Source: Psychrobium sp.
Lineage (GTDB): Bacteria > Pseudomonadota > Gammaproteobacteria > Enterobacterales > Psychrobiaceae
Length of the DNA stretch: 51,042 bases
NCBI GenBank assembly: GCA_013214905.1
Contig: JABSRV010000008.1
Span: 1 to 51,042, forward strand
Reading direction: 5' to 3'
The notes below the pieces were generated by a model that worked only from the letters and a program-made list of their open reading frames with translations, was not told the origin of the DNA and did not search any database. This document shows, in pieces, positions 17,107-27,028 of the stretch (positions within the stretch are counted from its first letter, which is position 1; the number at the start of each line of letters is the position of its first letter). A program made the position numbers and the translations under genes.

Positions 17107-17637
17107 CTATTTGACCTTAATATTGGAAACACGATGCAAATAAATGACTGTTTCTAAAGACGTTGCAAGAACATTGCCACTATTGTTGAGTAATTTGGCT
17201 TGGATGGTTACCTCACCCCTATCAATATTTTTCACTTTAAAAACATTGCCTTGAGATGATTTTTTGTAGGCCTTGCCATTAATGAAAATTTGAGTGTGAG
17301 GTTGTTGCTTTGTCTTCGTAAACTTTTGCACCATGATGGTGAAATTACCATTGTTGTTTCTAATGGTTGCGCCGTGTTTGGGCATGGTGATGGTAATCTT
17401 ATTAGAAGTGTTTGTTTTATCGCTGTGTTTGTACGTTGGAATGATCACCGGAGCGAGGCTAGGCAGTTGGCTTTGCTGTTGATTGCGGATAACGACCGCT
17501 TTTGCGCCTTTAAAAGGTTTGTCGGAATATTCAACGCTGCCGTCCTTATTTATTTTTTTATACACAGTACCTGCCTGTGAGCTAACGCTTAAGAGTAAGG
17601 TGATTAGGGCAATAAGAAGCAAAGATGATTTGAACAT
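17107..17637 (-). CDS. Secreted or periplasmic DUF4124-domain protein
   Basis: The 176-residue protein has a signal peptide (MFKSSLLLIALITLLLSVSSQAG) followed by a DUF4124 segment, recognised from TVYKKINKDGSVEYSDKPFKGA, and then an Ig-like beta-rich part (about residues 80-170). DUF4124 has no established function, though such proteins often lie next to ntrBC/glnA in marine gammaproteobacteria. Here it lies between glnA (terminated at 17700-17722) and ntrB, and its role in nitrogen metabolism is untested. No close co-transcription partner is evident; ntrB begins 87 bases downstream of its stop. Confidence 0.85.
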   Translation of the reverse strand: MFKSSLLLIALITLLLSVSSQAGTVYKKINKDGSVEYSDKPFKGAKAVVIRNQQQSQLPSLAPVIIPTYKHSDKTNTSNKITITMPKHGATIRNNNGNFTIMVQKFTKTKQQPHTQIFINGKAYKKSSQGNVFKVKNIDRGEVTIQAKLLNNSGNVLATSLETVIYLHRVSNIKVK

Positions 17638-17699
17638 AACGTGCCATCAAAGGTGTATGAAAGAGTTATTACTATGGCGTTATTTTTTGCTTTAGACAA

Positions 17700-17722
17700 T
17701 AAAAAACCCGCCGTAGCGGGTT
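17700..17722 (-). terminator. Terminator of glnA
   Basis: Read on the minus strand, an ACCCGC-TACG-GCGGGT stem-loop is followed by a run of T, about 60 bases after the glnA stop. Confidence 0.88.
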
Positions 17723-17783
17723 TATGTTCAGGACGAACGGTATGCTGTGGTGCCATGGAGCAGCGCGTTCAGTTTACAGGTAA

Positions 17784-19193
17784 TTAACAGCTGTAATACA
17801 TTTCAAACTCTACAGGATGAACGGCCATGTTTAGACGCTCAACTTCTTCGTTCTTCAGCTTGATGTAAGCATCAATACTTTCGTCAGAGAATACGCCGCC
17901 AATCGTTAGGAACTCACGGTCTGCGCTAAGAGCTTCTAGTGCTTCGCCTAGTGAACCAGCAACCTGTGGGATTTCTGCCGCTTCTTCAGGAGGAAGGTCA
18001 TATAGATCTTTGTCCATCGCATCGCCAGGATGGATCTTGTTTTTAATACCGTCTAGGCCAGCCATTAATAGTGCCGCGAATGCCAAGTATGGGTTAGCCG
18101 TTGGATCAGGGAAACGTACTTCGATGCGACGTGCTTTTGGTGATGGCACGACAGGAATACGGATAGACGCGCTACGGTTACGTGCAGAGTATGCAAGCAT
18201 AACAGGTGCTTCAAATCCAGGAATTAGACGCTTGTAAGAGTTCGTAGACGCATTGGTGAATGCATTTAACGCTTTAGCATGCTTGATGATGCCGCCGATG
18301 TAAAACAGTGCCATTTCAGACAGGCCGCCATATTTATCACCAGCAAATAAGTTTTCGCCGCCTTTAGCTAACGACATATGACAATGCATGCCAGAACCGT
18401 TATCACCAACAAGTGGCTTTGGCATAAAGGTCGCGGTTTGACCAAATTCGTGTGCTACGTTGTGCACAACGTACTTGTAGATTTGAATCTCATCGGCTTT
18501 TTCAACAATAGTATTGAAACGACAAGCGATTTCATTTTGACCTGCAGTTGCTACTTCATGGTGATGAGCTTCAACAACTAAGCCCATTTCATCCATTAAC
18601 AAACACATAGCGCTACGAATGTCTTGTGACGAATCTACAGGTGATACTGGGAAGTAACCGCCCTTAATACCTGGACGGTGTCCAGTATTGCCATCTTCAT
18701 ATTCAGTATTTGAATTCCAAGCGGCTTCTTTTGCGTCAATTTCATATGACGCGCCGTTCATTTCATTTTTGTAACGAACGCTATCGAACAAGAAGAACTC
18801 TGGCTCAGGGCCAAATAATACATCTTCAGCAAAACCACCGCTGCGCATGTAGTCTTCAGCACGTTTTGCAATAGAGCGTGGGTCACGATCGTAACCTTGC
18901 ATTGTGTCAGGTTCAAGAATGTCACAACGAATGTTTAATGTAGGCACGGCAGTGAAAGGGTCCATCACGGCTGTTTTTGCATCAGGCATCATGACCATGT
19001 CTGAATTATCAATTGATTTCCAGCCCGCAATAGAAGAACCGTCGAACATTTTGCCGTCTTCGAAAAAGTCTTCATTTACTTGATGAGCAGGAATGCTGAA
19101 GTGTTGCTCTTTACCTTTAGTGTCGGTAAAGCGTAAATCGATAAACTTAACGTCGTTTTCTTTAATTAAATTAAAAACATTTGCTACTGGCAT
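17784..19193 (-). CDS. glnA: Glutamine synthetase, type I (GlnA)
   Basis: This dodecameric enzyme forms glutamine from glutamate, ammonia and ATP. The 469 residues match type I-beta: [13 protein letters not shown] near residues 50-62, [11 protein letters not shown] with metal ligands, the GTHCH-equivalent [10 protein letters not shown] and the NRSASIRIP active-site segment. DLYDLPPEE contains Tyr398, the adenylylation target in GlnE-regulated enzymes. Upstream lie a sigma-54 promoter (19244-19259) and several NtrC half-sites, so nitrogen-limited expression is directly predicted. Its divergent neighbour is typA, as in enteric bacteria. Confidence 0.99.
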   Translation of the reverse strand: MPVANVFNLIKENDVKFIDLRFTDTKGKEQHFSIPAHQVNEDFFEDGKMFDGSSIAGWKSIDNSDMVMMPDAKTAVMDPFTAVPTLNIRCDILEPDTMQGYDRDPRSIAKRAEDYMRSGGFAEDVLFGPEPEFFLFDSVRYKNEMNGASYEIDAKEAAWNSNTEYEDGNTGHRPGIKGGYFPVSPVDSSQDIRSAMCLLMDEMGLVVEAHHHEVATAGQNEIACRFNTIVEKADEIQIYKYVVHNVAHEFGQTATFMPKPLVGDNGSGMHCHMSLAKGGENLFAGDKYGGLSEMALFYIGGIIKHAKALNAFTNASTNSYKRLIPGFEAPVMLAYSARNRSASIRIPVVPSPKARRIEVRFPDPTANPYLAFAALLMAGLDGIKNKIHPGDAMDKDLYDLPPEEAAEIPQVAGSLGEALEALSADREFLTIGGVFSDESIDAYIKLKNEEVERLNMAVHPVEFEMYYSC

Positions 19194-19243
19194 CTGATCT
19201 TTCCTTCAAAATAGAGGGGCTATTGAAATTATGCAATTGACTA

Positions 19244-19259
19244 AGCCAGAATTGTGCCA
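19244..19259 (-). promoter_or_regulatory. Sigma-54 promoter of glnA
   Basis: The minus strand reads TGGCACAATTCTGGCT. It has the invariant GG and GC separated by 10 bases and a perfect TGGCAC -24 box. The predicted start of transcription lies about 40 bases upstream of the glnA ATG. Confidence 0.85.
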
Positions 19260-19323
19260 TTTAGTTAACTAGTTGAAATTACTTTGATCTTACTTTTAAT
19301 GTCGACCAACGAAAGCGAATTTC

Positions 19324-19406
19324 GCACCAATAAGATCCGCATAAGCACCAAGTTGGTGCGACGCGTTTAATCTTGGTGCAGGCTTGCACCTAGTCAATTG
19401 TGCACC
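19324..19406. promoter_or_regulatory. NtrC operator cluster upstream of glnA
   Basis: A perfect site GCACCA-AGT-TGGTGC lies at 19345-19359. Further half-sites are seen at 19324 (GCACCA), 19374 (TGGTGC), 19385 (TGCACC) and 19401 (TGCACC), spaced about one and a half to two helical turns apart. The cluster is roughly 85-150 bp upstream of the sigma-54 promoter, a normal enhancer distance. Confidence 0.85.
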
Positions 19407-19636
19407 GAGATCTAACTATTGCTAATTATTTGCACAATATAACGACTTGCTCACACAAATAGATAGCTTTTACTTGCACAAGCCTGTAGAATTTGCCGCC
19501 TAATTTTTGTACCGACCACGACTTATTTAACGGTAAACTATTCCATAGAAAACGTTAAATTTTGGCTTGTTGGGCGGTGCTCATACATTATGAATAACAT
19601 AGCGAATGGCTTGTTGTTCCTGTTTAGGCGAAAAGA

Positions 19637-21475
19637 ATGTCAAAGACTATCACTGATATCAGCAAGTTGCGTAATATCGCAATCATTGCTCACGTTGACC
19701 ACGGTAAAACTACCCTTGTTGACAAACTGTTATCACAATCTGGTACGGTTGAAACTCGCGGCGAAGCCGAAGAACGTGTTATGGATTCAAACGATCTTGA
19801 AAAAGAACGTGGAATAACCATTTTAGCAAAACCTACAGCGATTGATTGGAAAGGTCACCGCATCAACATCGTAGATACTCCAGGACACGCCGATTTCGGT
19901 GGTGAAGTTGAGCGTATCATGTCGATGGTAGATTCTGTATTGCTATTAGTAGATGCTGTTGACGGCCCGATGCCGCAAACACGTTTCGTGACGCAAAAAG
20001 CATTCGCACAAGGTCTTAAGCCTATTGTTGTTATCAACAAAATTGACCGTCCTGGCGCACGTCCTGATTGGGTTATGGATCAAATCTTTGATTTGTTCGA
20101 CAACCTTGGCGCGACCGATGAGCAGTTAGACTTTAAAGTGATTTACGCATCAGCTCTTAACGGCTGGGCAACATTAGACCTTGCAGAAGAGTCTGATAAC
20201 ATGGAACCATTGTTCCAAGCAATCCTTGATAACGTTGAAGCACCAGACGTTGATCCTGAAGGTTCATTGCAGGTTCAGATCTCTCAGCTTGATTACAACT
20301 CTTACGTTGGCGTTATCGGTGTTGGTCGTATTACCCGTGGTAAAATTGGTCCAAACCAGCAGGTTATCGTTTCTATGAGCGATGGTTCTACACGTAAGGC
20401 TAAAGTTGGCGTAGTAATGGGTTACTTGGGTCTAGAGCGTAATGAAGTTGATGAAGCTTGGGCTGGCAACTTAGTTGCTATTACTGGTTTAGGCGAACTT
20501 AAAATCTCTGACACTATTTGTGCCGTAGATTGCATTGAGCCATTACCTCAATTGAGCGTTGATGAGCCAACGGTTACCATGACTTTCCAAGTAAACAACT
20601 CTCCGTTTGCTGGTAAAGAAGGTAAATTCGTTACTTCTCGTAACATTGCTGAGCGTCTACAACAAGAATTGGTACATAACGTAGCATTACGTGTTGAGCC
20701 AGGTTCTGACTCTGATAAGTTTAAAGTGTCTGGTCGTGGTGAACTTCACCTAGGCATCTTAATTGAAACCATGCGTCGTGAAGGTTTCGAGCTTGCTATT
20801 TCTCGTCCTGAAGTAATCATCAAAGAAATTGATGGTGTATTAATGGAGCCAATGGAAAAAGTTACTGTTGATGTTGAAGAACAACATCAAGGCACAGTAA
20901 TGGAAAAACTTGGTATACGTAAAGCAGTAATGAACAACATGCAGCTTGACGGAAAAGGTCGTGTTCGTCTTGATTTCGATATGCCTTCACGTGGTCTAAT
21001 CGGTTTCCAAACTGAATTCATGTCTATGACTTCTGGTTCTGGTTTGATTTACCATACGTTCGAAGAATATGCACCTCACAAAGGTGGCAACATCGGTCAA
21101 CGTTCTAACGGTGTTTTGATTTCAAACGCTACTGGTAAAGCACTAACTTACTCATTGTTTAACTTACAGCAACGTGGTCGTTTATTTACCCAACATGCTG
21201 AAGAAGTTTACGAAGGTCAAGTTCTAGGTATTCATGCCCGTGACAACGATTTAACAGTTAACGCGCTTAAAGGTAAGCAGTTAACTAACGTTCGTTCTTC
21301 TGGTACTGATGAAGCACAAGTACTTACTACGCCAATCATCTACACCCTAGAGCAAGCTCTAGAGTTTATCGATGATGACGAGTTGGTTGAAGTAACACCA
21401 ATAAGCATTCGTATTCGTAAGAGACTTCTTACTGAAAACGAACGTAAACGCGCAAACCGTGGCGGACCAAAATAG
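19637..21475 (+). CDS. typA: Ribosome-associated GTPase TypA/BipA
   Basis: This translational GTPase of the EF-G/LepA group acts in ribosome assembly and stress or cold adaptation. The 612 residues contain the G1 motif [10 protein letters not shown], the switch II region [23 protein letters not shown] (G4), a beta-barrel domain II, and the C-terminal BipA-specific domain ([26 protein letters not shown]). It starts [21 protein letters not shown] at 19637. It is divergent from glnA as in Escherichia coli and ends at a strong terminator. Confidence 0.98.
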   Translation: MSKTITDISKLRNIAIIAHVDHGKTTLVDKLLSQSGTVETRGEAEERVMDSNDLEKERGITILAKPTAIDWKGHRINIVDTPGHADFGGEVERIMSMVDSVLLLVDAVDGPMPQTRFVTQKAFAQGLKPIVVINKIDRPGARPDWVMDQIFDLFDNLGATDEQLDFKVIYASALNGWATLDLAEESDNMEPLFQAILDNVEAPDVDPEGSLQVQISQLDYNSYVGVIGVGRITRGKIGPNQQVIVSMSDGSTRKAKVGVVMGYLGLERNEVDEAWAGNLVAITGLGELKISDTICAVDCIEPLPQLSVDEPTVTMTFQVNNSPFAGKEGKFVTSRNIAERLQQELVHNVALRVEPGSDSDKFKVSGRGELHLGILIETMRREGFELAISRPEVIIKEIDGVLMEPMEKVTVDVEEQHQGTVMEKLGIRKAVMNNMQLDGKGRVRLDFDMPSRGLIGFQTEFMSMTSGSGLIYHTFEEYAPHKGGNIGQRSNGVLISNATGKALTYSLFNLQQRGRLFTQHAEEVYEGQVLGIHARDNDLTVNALKGKQLTNVRSSGTDEAQVLTTPIIYTLEQALEFIDDDELVEVTPISIRIRKRLLTENERKRANRGGPK

Positions 21476-21498
21476 ATAACTCTATTTATCCCCATAAG

Positions 21499-21533
21499 AA
21501 GGAGTTCCGAGCAATCGGAACTCCTTTTTTTTT
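21499..21533 (+). terminator. Terminator of typA
   Basis: A perfect 12-bp stem AAGGAGTTCCGA/TCGGAACTCCTT with a GCAA loop is followed by a long T run, 24 bases after the stop. Confidence 0.95.
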
Positions 21534-21634
21534 GACAAAAAAAACAAAGTATTGAAATTTAATTGCCAATAGTCCTGTCTACCTATCCCTAGTCGAAATT
21601 CCATTCTTTTATATTACTCACTGAGGGCGATGCC

Positions 21635-23125
21635 ATGAACAAACAATACGCGATGACGCAACAGCCTGTCGTTGTTGAAAACGAGCCTACTATCACGCGA
21701 AATAAGCTATTGCCATTGCTGCATTACATGTTTGCCACCGTTATCTTTACGCTATATGGCATCGAAGTTTGCCCTGTATTAGCGTCAATTTCACCGGTAA
21801 ATTTGCTGCTTCCTTTAATGTTGATGTATCCGGTAAGGGTTTTGTTGATTAAGCAATTTTTCGCTAAACAGTCGATGTCTATATCGACGCAGTTTAAGTT
21901 AGATTTATTGTTGTTTGTTGTGACCGCAATTTTACTCACCACGTTTAATATCATGACCTACGACGCACCGTGGCACAGCAGCGGTAAAGTATTAGTGGGA
22001 ATGAGTTTGCTAGGGCTGTTCGTTGCAACAGACTTAGCGTTGGCTAGCGAGCGCTTACGCATTAATGATGAGAGATTCTCTGGTGAATTTTCTAGTGCAC
22101 GATTTATCTCGTTTTCGCAAAAATTCGCAGCGATGGCCATTTTCGTTGTCGTTGCTATCGGCGTTGTTTTATTTATGGTGGTTAGCAAAGATTTAACCTG
22201 GTTGCTTGAAGAAGCGACTGCTTATGATCCGCAAACTGCAAAGTTGATTATTTTGGCCGAAATAGCGATTGTAGTCGGTATTATTCTCGCATATACCATT
22301 CGTATTATTTTGTCTTATACGGGTAATTTAGCACTGTATTTAGGTCATGAAACACGCGTGCTTGACGCTGTCGCTAACGGTGATTTAGCGCAGCGTGTGC
22401 CGGTGGTTAGCAGTGATGAATTTGGTCAAATGGCTCACGGCACTAATGCGATGATCAATAGCCTTTTGAGTTATCAAAATGAACTAAAAGTAACTCGCGA
22501 TGCGTCTATATTGGCCTTAGCATCATTGGCTGAAACACGTGACAATGAAACTGGCGCCCATATATTAAGAACCCAGCGTTACGTTAAAACATTGGCATTA
22601 CAGCTACGCAAGCATCAAGATTTTAGCCAGCAACTTGATGATGAAACCATTGAGTTATATTACAAGTCTGCGCCGCTGCATGATGTTGGCAAGGTGGGTA
22701 TTGTTGATAGCATTTTATTAAAGCCCGGCAAGTTAACAGATGATGAGTTTGTTATCATGAAAACGCATGCGCAAATTGGCGCCGACGCTTTGTTAGTGGC
22801 TGAAAAGCAAATGGGCAGTAATTCATTTTTACGTTATGCACGCGAGATAGCACTTAGTCACCATGAAAAGTGGGATGGTAGTGGTTACCCTAATAAATTG
22901 GCTGGCGATGATATTCCCTTATCCGGGCGTTTAATGGCACTAGCCGATGTTTATGATGCGCTGCTCAGTAAGCGTGTTTACAAACCCGCCTTTAGCCATG
23001 AGCAAGTAAAAGAGATTATTCTCAAAGGACGAGGCAGTCATTTTGATCCGAGAATAGTTGAGGCGTTTGAGGCTTGTGAGATGGAATTTATAGCAATTGC
23101 TGAAGATTTTAAAGATGGGAAATAG
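21635..23125 (+). CDS. Membrane HAMP/HD-GYP domain protein, probable cyclic-di-GMP phosphodiesterase
   Basis: The 496-residue protein has an N-terminal membrane region with several hydrophobic segments (about residues 25-135), a further pair of segments near 165-190 and 205-230, and a HAMP domain (LGHETRVLDAVANGDLAQRVPV). Its HD-GYP domain (about residues 290-485) has H349-D350 in SAPLHDVGKVGI and G417-Y418-P419 in HHEKWDGSGYP. All expected metal ligands appear present, so hydrolysis of cyclic-di-GMP is likely. The ligand sensed by the membrane part is unknown. It is a single-gene unit after typA; convergent transcription meets a palindromic repeat at 23182. Confidence 0.92.
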   Translation: MNKQYAMTQQPVVVENEPTITRNKLLPLLHYMFATVIFTLYGIEVCPVLASISPVNLLLPLMLMYPVRVLLIKQFFAKQSMSISTQFKLDLLLFVVTAILLTTFNIMTYDAPWHSSGKVLVGMSLLGLFVATDLALASERLRINDERFSGEFSSARFISFSQKFAAMAIFVVVAIGVVLFMVVSKDLTWLLEEATAYDPQTAKLIILAEIAIVVGIILAYTIRIILSYTGNLALYLGHETRVLDAVANGDLAQRVPVVSSDEFGQMAHGTNAMINSLLSYQNELKVTRDASILALASLAETRDNETGAHILRTQRYVKTLALQLRKHQDFSQQLDDETIELYYKSAPLHDVGKVGIVDSILLKPGKLTDDEFVIMKTHAQIGADALLVAEKQMGSNSFLRYAREIALSHHEKWDGSGYPNKLAGDDIPLSGRLMALADVYDALLSKRVYKPAFSHEQVKEIILKGRGSHFDPRIVEAFEACEMEFIAIAEDFKDGK

Positions 23126-23181
23126 GTAATACTTACCTATTTGGGGGAAAAGCACCTCAAATAAGAGCATCGAGGCGCTAC

Positions 23182-23238
23182 TATACCCGTGCTACCTGGA
23201 AGTGCTCTGAAACCTGCATTTTCAAGTAGCACGGGTAT
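23182..23238. repeat. Minimal TATACCC-family palindrome (57 bp)
   Basis: The ends TATACCCGTGCTAC and GTAGCACGGGTAT pair perfectly apart from the last base. The interior CTGCATTTTCAAG resembles the CTGCGGTTTCAAG end of the larger family members. It lies between the convergent HD-GYP and thioesterase genes, 4 bases past the latter's stop, and could fold in both transcripts. Confidence 0.8.
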
Positions 23239-23242
23239 CATA

Positions 23243-23719
23243 CTAGTCAACAAATATCTGCATTTCTTCGCCTATTTGTTTACGCATTTCCATTAACTTT
23301 ATCGCCGCCGCGTGTTGCTGCTTATCTTCATCGGAAACAGGCTCCCAGCTAGGTACTTCAATCTTTTGACCTGTTTCATCCACGGCTACCATGATCACGA
23401 TGCAATGCGTAGTTAGACGCTTGTTAAGGGATTTAGGATCGCAAGCATTCACCTCTAAGGCGATATGCATCGATGATGTACCTGTGTAAATAACCTTGCC
23501 TTTAACTTCGACCAAGCTGCCCACATGAATGGGTGCAATAAAACGGATGCCACCTGCATAAGCGGTAATGCAATAACGGCCACTCCAACCAGCGGCTGTG
23601 GCGTAGGCTGCTAAATCGATCCATTTCATGACGGCGCCGCCATGCACCTTGCCACCAAAGTTCACATCTTGTGGTTCGGCCAGAAAGCGCAGGGTAAGTT
23701 CGCGTTGAGGAGCTCTCAT
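23243..23719 (-). CDS. Acyl-CoA thioesterase, hotdog fold (YciA/BFIT-like)
   Basis: The 158-residue protein has a single hotdog domain with NFGGKVHGGAVMKWIDLAAYATA, the central helix carrying the catalytic Asp expected in this group, and IRFIAPIHVGSLVEVKGKV on the following strand. It is expected to hydrolyse acyl-CoA in the cytoplasm; the chain-length preference cannot be read from sequence. A C-terminal tail of about 30 residues extends past the core. It is a single-gene unit. Confidence 0.9.
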   Translation of the reverse strand: MRAPQRELTLRFLAEPQDVNFGGKVHGGAVMKWIDLAAYATAAGWSGRYCITAYAGGIRFIAPIHVGSLVEVKGKVIYTGTSSMHIALEVNACDPKSLNKRLTTHCIVIMVAVDETGQKIEVPSWEPVSDEDKQQHAAAIKLMEMRKQIGEEMQIFVD

Positions 23720-23859
23720 TTATCACACACCTTTATTATGTTGTTTAATTTATAGTCGCTGCAGCGGCGATGAATAACAAGTAATTTATGACTTGTTTAA
23801 ACAATGCACACTTATAAGTTTATTCAGCAAGTATTACGCCAGCAAGCGCAATACTTGCG

Positions 23860-24711
23860 CTATCTTTGTTGCCAACGTCCGTTTAGCCATAAGGAAAAGG
23901 CAATGATCATGCCGCCAATAACTAGACGTATTATGTCTGCATCGCGATTCCAAATCACAATGTTGACGATAAGTCCAGCAGGGACTAACGCGTTATTCAT
24001 GACCGCTAGCGTGCCAGAATTGACGAGGGTAGCGCCTTTGTTCCAAATAAAATAACCAAGGCCGGAGGCGACAATACCCAAATACATCAAGATGCCCCAT
24101 TGTGTATTGGTAGTTGGCAACTTGTTACTATCGCCAAAAAGTAAATACATCGGCAGCGCGATGGCAAACGCGCCAAGGTAAAATAAAGCAAAAATACTCG
24201 ATTGCTTAAGAGGCGTTTGCTGATTTTCGATCAATCTTTTGTAGGCAACTTGCCCTAAAGCAAAGCAAAAATTAGCGCCTTGCACCAATAAGAAGCCACT
24301 AACGAAGCCCGCATTGATGCCTTGATATTTAATGGTCATTGCGCCAATAACCGCAATAGTCGCGCTGAGTAAAAATAGCGGTGAAAATTGACGTTTGCTC
24401 GCATCATAAAATAGCGTGACATAGATAGGAGTAAGCACTGTAAATAACAGCACTTCAGGCACGCTTAGATACAAAAAAGATTGGTAATAAAAGCAATACA
24501 TCATGCCCAGTTGAATCGCGCCGATGGCAGCAAAACTTACCGCTACCTTAATGCTAACTCCCTTAAGACGTAATAAAGGTAAAAATAGCAACGCTGCAAG
24601 TCCGATGCGGCTCATGGCGCTAAACCATGGGTCAACCTGGCCTGCTAAATAGACCCCGATAAGGCTAAATGAAAAGGCCCACAAGAGGGTAATTGCTGAT
24701 AAATATGGCAT
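23860..24711 (-). CDS. EamA/DMT-superfamily membrane transporter
   Basis: The 283-residue protein has about ten hydrophobic segments in two EamA repeats (about residues 5-130 and 145-280). The second begins SGFLLVQGANFCFALGQVAYKRL and contains YLGIVASGLGYFIWNKGATLV, which is characteristic of the family. It is probably an inner-membrane exporter or permease for a small metabolite; the substrate cannot be predicted. It begins 14 bases after the fdxA stop, so the two may share a transcript. Confidence 0.9.
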   Translation of the reverse strand: MPYLSAITLLWAFSFSLIGVYLAGQVDPWFSAMSRIGLAALLFLPLLRLKGVSIKVAVSFAAIGAIQLGMMYCFYYQSFLYLSVPEVLLFTVLTPIYVTLFYDASKRQFSPLFLLSATIAVIGAMTIKYQGINAGFVSGFLLVQGANFCFALGQVAYKRLIENQQTPLKQSSIFALFYLGAFAIALPMYLLFGDSNKLPTTNTQWGILMYLGIVASGLGYFIWNKGATLVNSGTLAVMNNALVPAGLIVNIVIWNRDADIIRLVIGGMIIAFSLWLNGRWQQR

Positions 24712-24725
24712 AACAACCTTAAGGT

Positions 24726-25052
24726 TTATTCAATGATTAGATTGGCTAATTTATTGCTAACACCGTTAAACTTATCGGCATCTTTGGGCGGGGCAATCAC
24801 TTCGGTGATTTTTGGCCAAATCTCGCTTAGCTCGGCATTTAGCGCTAAAAATTCTTTTTGGTCGCTAGGCAAGTCATCTTCTTGGTAAATGGCATTGGCG
24901 GGGCATTCAGGCACACATAAATCACAGTCAATGCAATCATCTGGGTTAATGGTCAGAAAATTAGGCCCTTCATGAAAAGCGTCGGCAGGGCAAACGGCTA
25001 CACAGTCAGTATATTTACATTGTATGCAGTTGTCGGTGACAACGAATGCCAT
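24726..25052 (-). CDS. fdxA: Seven-iron ferredoxin FdxA (3Fe-4S/4Fe-4S)
   Basis: This is a small electron carrier. The 108 residues match the Azotobacter ferredoxin I type over the full length. Cys9, Cys12, Cys17 and Cys21 occur in [14 protein letters not shown], and Cys40, Cys43, Cys46 and Cys50 occur in [12 protein letters not shown]. By homology Cys9, Cys17 and Cys50 bind the 3Fe-4S cluster, and Cys21, Cys40, Cys43 and Cys46 bind the 4Fe-4S cluster. The C-terminal extension is acidic. The redox partner is unknown; a divergent FAD-dependent oxidoreductase gene is the nearest candidate. Confidence 0.96.
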   Translation of the reverse strand: MAFVVTDNCIQCKYTDCVAVCPADAFHEGPNFLTINPDDCIDCDLCVPECPANAIYQEDDLPSDQKEFLALNAELSEIWPKITEVIAPPKDADKFNGVSNKLANLIIE

Positions 25053-25260
25053 GGTTACTCTCCAAGGTTAAATTTTTCAGCGCCGATGATACCTGTTGTT
25101 GGAGTTATTTCAATGACCAACTTCGCTAATTGGTAATAGTGTTAATTGTATCCTATTTCACGGCTACTTATATTCGTAAATTGGCGTACAATAGCGCCCA
25201 ATTAATAGCTTTTACTATCATTTTTACTATAACTAAGTAACTTTGCACAGGACATTACCA

Positions 25261-26871
25261 ATGATTAGATTAACCAACCTTAAACTCAGCTTAGAGCATA
25301 GCCAAGAAGACCTAGATAACTTGGTGATGTTCACCTTAAAAATTAGAGCCGAACAGCTGGTTAATGTGACAGTTTTTCGCCGTGGCATAGACGCGCGTAA
25401 AAAGCGCCAAATCATCTTGTTATACACAGTAGATGTAAAAACTACCGATGACGAAGCGTTATTAGCTAAGTTTGAGCGAAATGACTCAATTAAAGCCACA
25501 CCAGACATGACCTATAAATTTGTGGCGCAAGCGCCAGAAGATTTGGGTGAACGTCCGGTTGTTGTTGGTTTTGGTCCTTGTGGTATTTTCACTGGTTTAG
25601 TGTTGGCACAAATGGGTTACAACCCAATTATTTTGGATCGTGGTAAAGAAGTACGTGAACGTACTAAAGATACCTTTGGCTTTTGGCGCAAGAAAACCCT
25701 TAATACCGAATCAAACGTGCAGTTTGGTGAAGGCGGTGCAGGTACCTTCTCTGACGGTAAATTGTATTCACAGGTCAAAGACAAAAAGCATTACGGTCGC
25801 AAGGTATTAAACGAGTTCGTTTTAGCCGGCGCGCCAGAAGAAATTCTTTATGTTAGTAAGCCGCACATTGGTACTTTTAAATTAGTGACGATGGTCGAAA
25901 AAATGCGTGCTGAGATTATTCGTCTTGGCGGTGAAATTCGCTTTAGCGCACGCGTTGATGACTTGCACCTTGAAGACGGTCAAATTACAGGTTTAACCTT
26001 GAGTGACGGTTCACAAATAAAATCTAAGCACGTAGCACTAGCTATCGGGCATAGTGCACGTGATACCTTTCAAATGTTGCATGATAAAGGTGTTTATATC
26101 GAAGCAAAGCCTTTCTCAATTGGTTTCCGAGTAGAGCACAAGCAAGCGCTTATCGACGAAGCTTGTTTTGGTAAAAGCGCTGGCAATCCTATCCTAGGGT
26201 CGGCGGATTACAAATTGGTACATCATTGTCGTAATGGACGTTCGGTGTACAGTTTTTGTATGTGCCCTGGCGGCACCGTTGTTGCGGCGACGTCAGAAGA
26301 AGGCCGCGTTGTTACTAATGGTATGAGCCAATACTCACGTAACGAAATGAATGCTAATAGCGCGATTGTGGTTGGTATTGAGCCTTCTGACTTCCCTGGT
26401 GATCCACTAGCCGGTATGGAATTACAACGTCAGCTAGAAAGCGCAGCTTATGTATTGGGCGGCGAAAGCTACGAAGCGCCAGTACAGTTGGTAGGCGATT
26501 TCCTTAACGGAAAAGCGTCAACAGCTGTCGGCAGTGTTGAGCCATCGTATAAGCCTGGCGTTAAGTTCACCGACTTAAGCAGCTTGTTACCTGAATACTG
26601 TAACGTGGCATTACGTGAAGCTATCCCAGCATTTAACCGTAAAATTCATGGTTTTGCGATGGATGACGCGATGTTAACCGCTGTTGAAACACGTACTTCT
26701 TCGCCAATATGCATAAAACGTGATTACACCAACTTGCAAAGCATTAATACCAAAGGATTATTTCCTGCGGGCGAGGGTGCTGGTTACGCTGGCGGTATCT
26801 TGTCAGCTGCTATCGACGGCATTAAAGTAGCTGAAGCAATGGCTTTGTCGATGAATGGCATTGAAGACTAA
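25261..26871 (+). CDS. FAD-dependent oxidoreductase of unknown substrate (COG2509-type)
   Basis: The 536-residue protein starts at ATG 25261, with AGGA 9-12 bases upstream; an earlier in-frame TTG at 25243 is less likely. After an N-terminal domain of about 95 residues comes a dinucleotide-binding motif VVVGFGPCGIFTGLVLAQMGY. Further motifs follow: NVQFGEGGAGTFSDGKLYSQ and a C-terminal FAD motif GLFPAGEGAGYAGGILSAA. The family is widespread but its physiological reaction is not established. It is divergent from fdxA and ends in a terminator at 26888-26925. Confidence 0.88.
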   Translation: MIRLTNLKLSLEHSQEDLDNLVMFTLKIRAEQLVNVTVFRRGIDARKKRQIILLYTVDVKTTDDEALLAKFERNDSIKATPDMTYKFVAQAPEDLGERPVVVGFGPCGIFTGLVLAQMGYNPIILDRGKEVRERTKDTFGFWRKKTLNTESNVQFGEGGAGTFSDGKLYSQVKDKKHYGRKVLNEFVLAGAPEEILYVSKPHIGTFKLVTMVEKMRAEIIRLGGEIRFSARVDDLHLEDGQITGLTLSDGSQIKSKHVALAIGHSARDTFQMLHDKGVYIEAKPFSIGFRVEHKQALIDEACFGKSAGNPILGSADYKLVHHCRNGRSVYSFCMCPGGTVVAATSEEGRVVTNGMSQYSRNEMNANSAIVVGIEPSDFPGDPLAGMELQRQLESAAYVLGGESYEAPVQLVGDFLNGKASTAVGSVEPSYKPGVKFTDLSSLLPEYCNVALREAIPAFNRKIHGFAMDDAMLTAVETRTSSPICIKRDYTNLQSINTKGLFPAGEGAGYAGGILSAAIDGIKVAEAMALSMNGIED

Positions 26872-26887
26872 TCGCGAAATTTACTGT

Positions 26888-26925
26888 TAAGACGCGTTAG
26901 GCTAGGGCTTAACGCGTTTTTTTGT
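26888..26925 (+). terminator. Terminator of the FAD-oxidoreductase gene
   Basis: An ACGCGTTA/TAACGCGT stem with a 10-base loop is followed by TTTTTTT, soon after the stop. Confidence 0.85.
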
Positions 26926-27028
26926 GCTCAAACAAAAGTGATATCTATGTTTACTTTTTAATCTCTTTGGCTTAGTGTCTTAAGTATCGTTTTTTTACGC
27001 TAATTATCGTCAATGATGAGAAGACACA

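Larger units (their letters stand above)
19194..19636. other. Divergent glnA-typA regulatory region
   Basis: This 443-bp region holds the glnA sigma-54 promoter and an NtrC site cluster on its glnA side. AT-rich sequence on the typA side (about 19420-19636) presumably contains the typA promoter, but no confident -10/-35 pair is assigned. No gene is seen. Confidence 0.75.
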
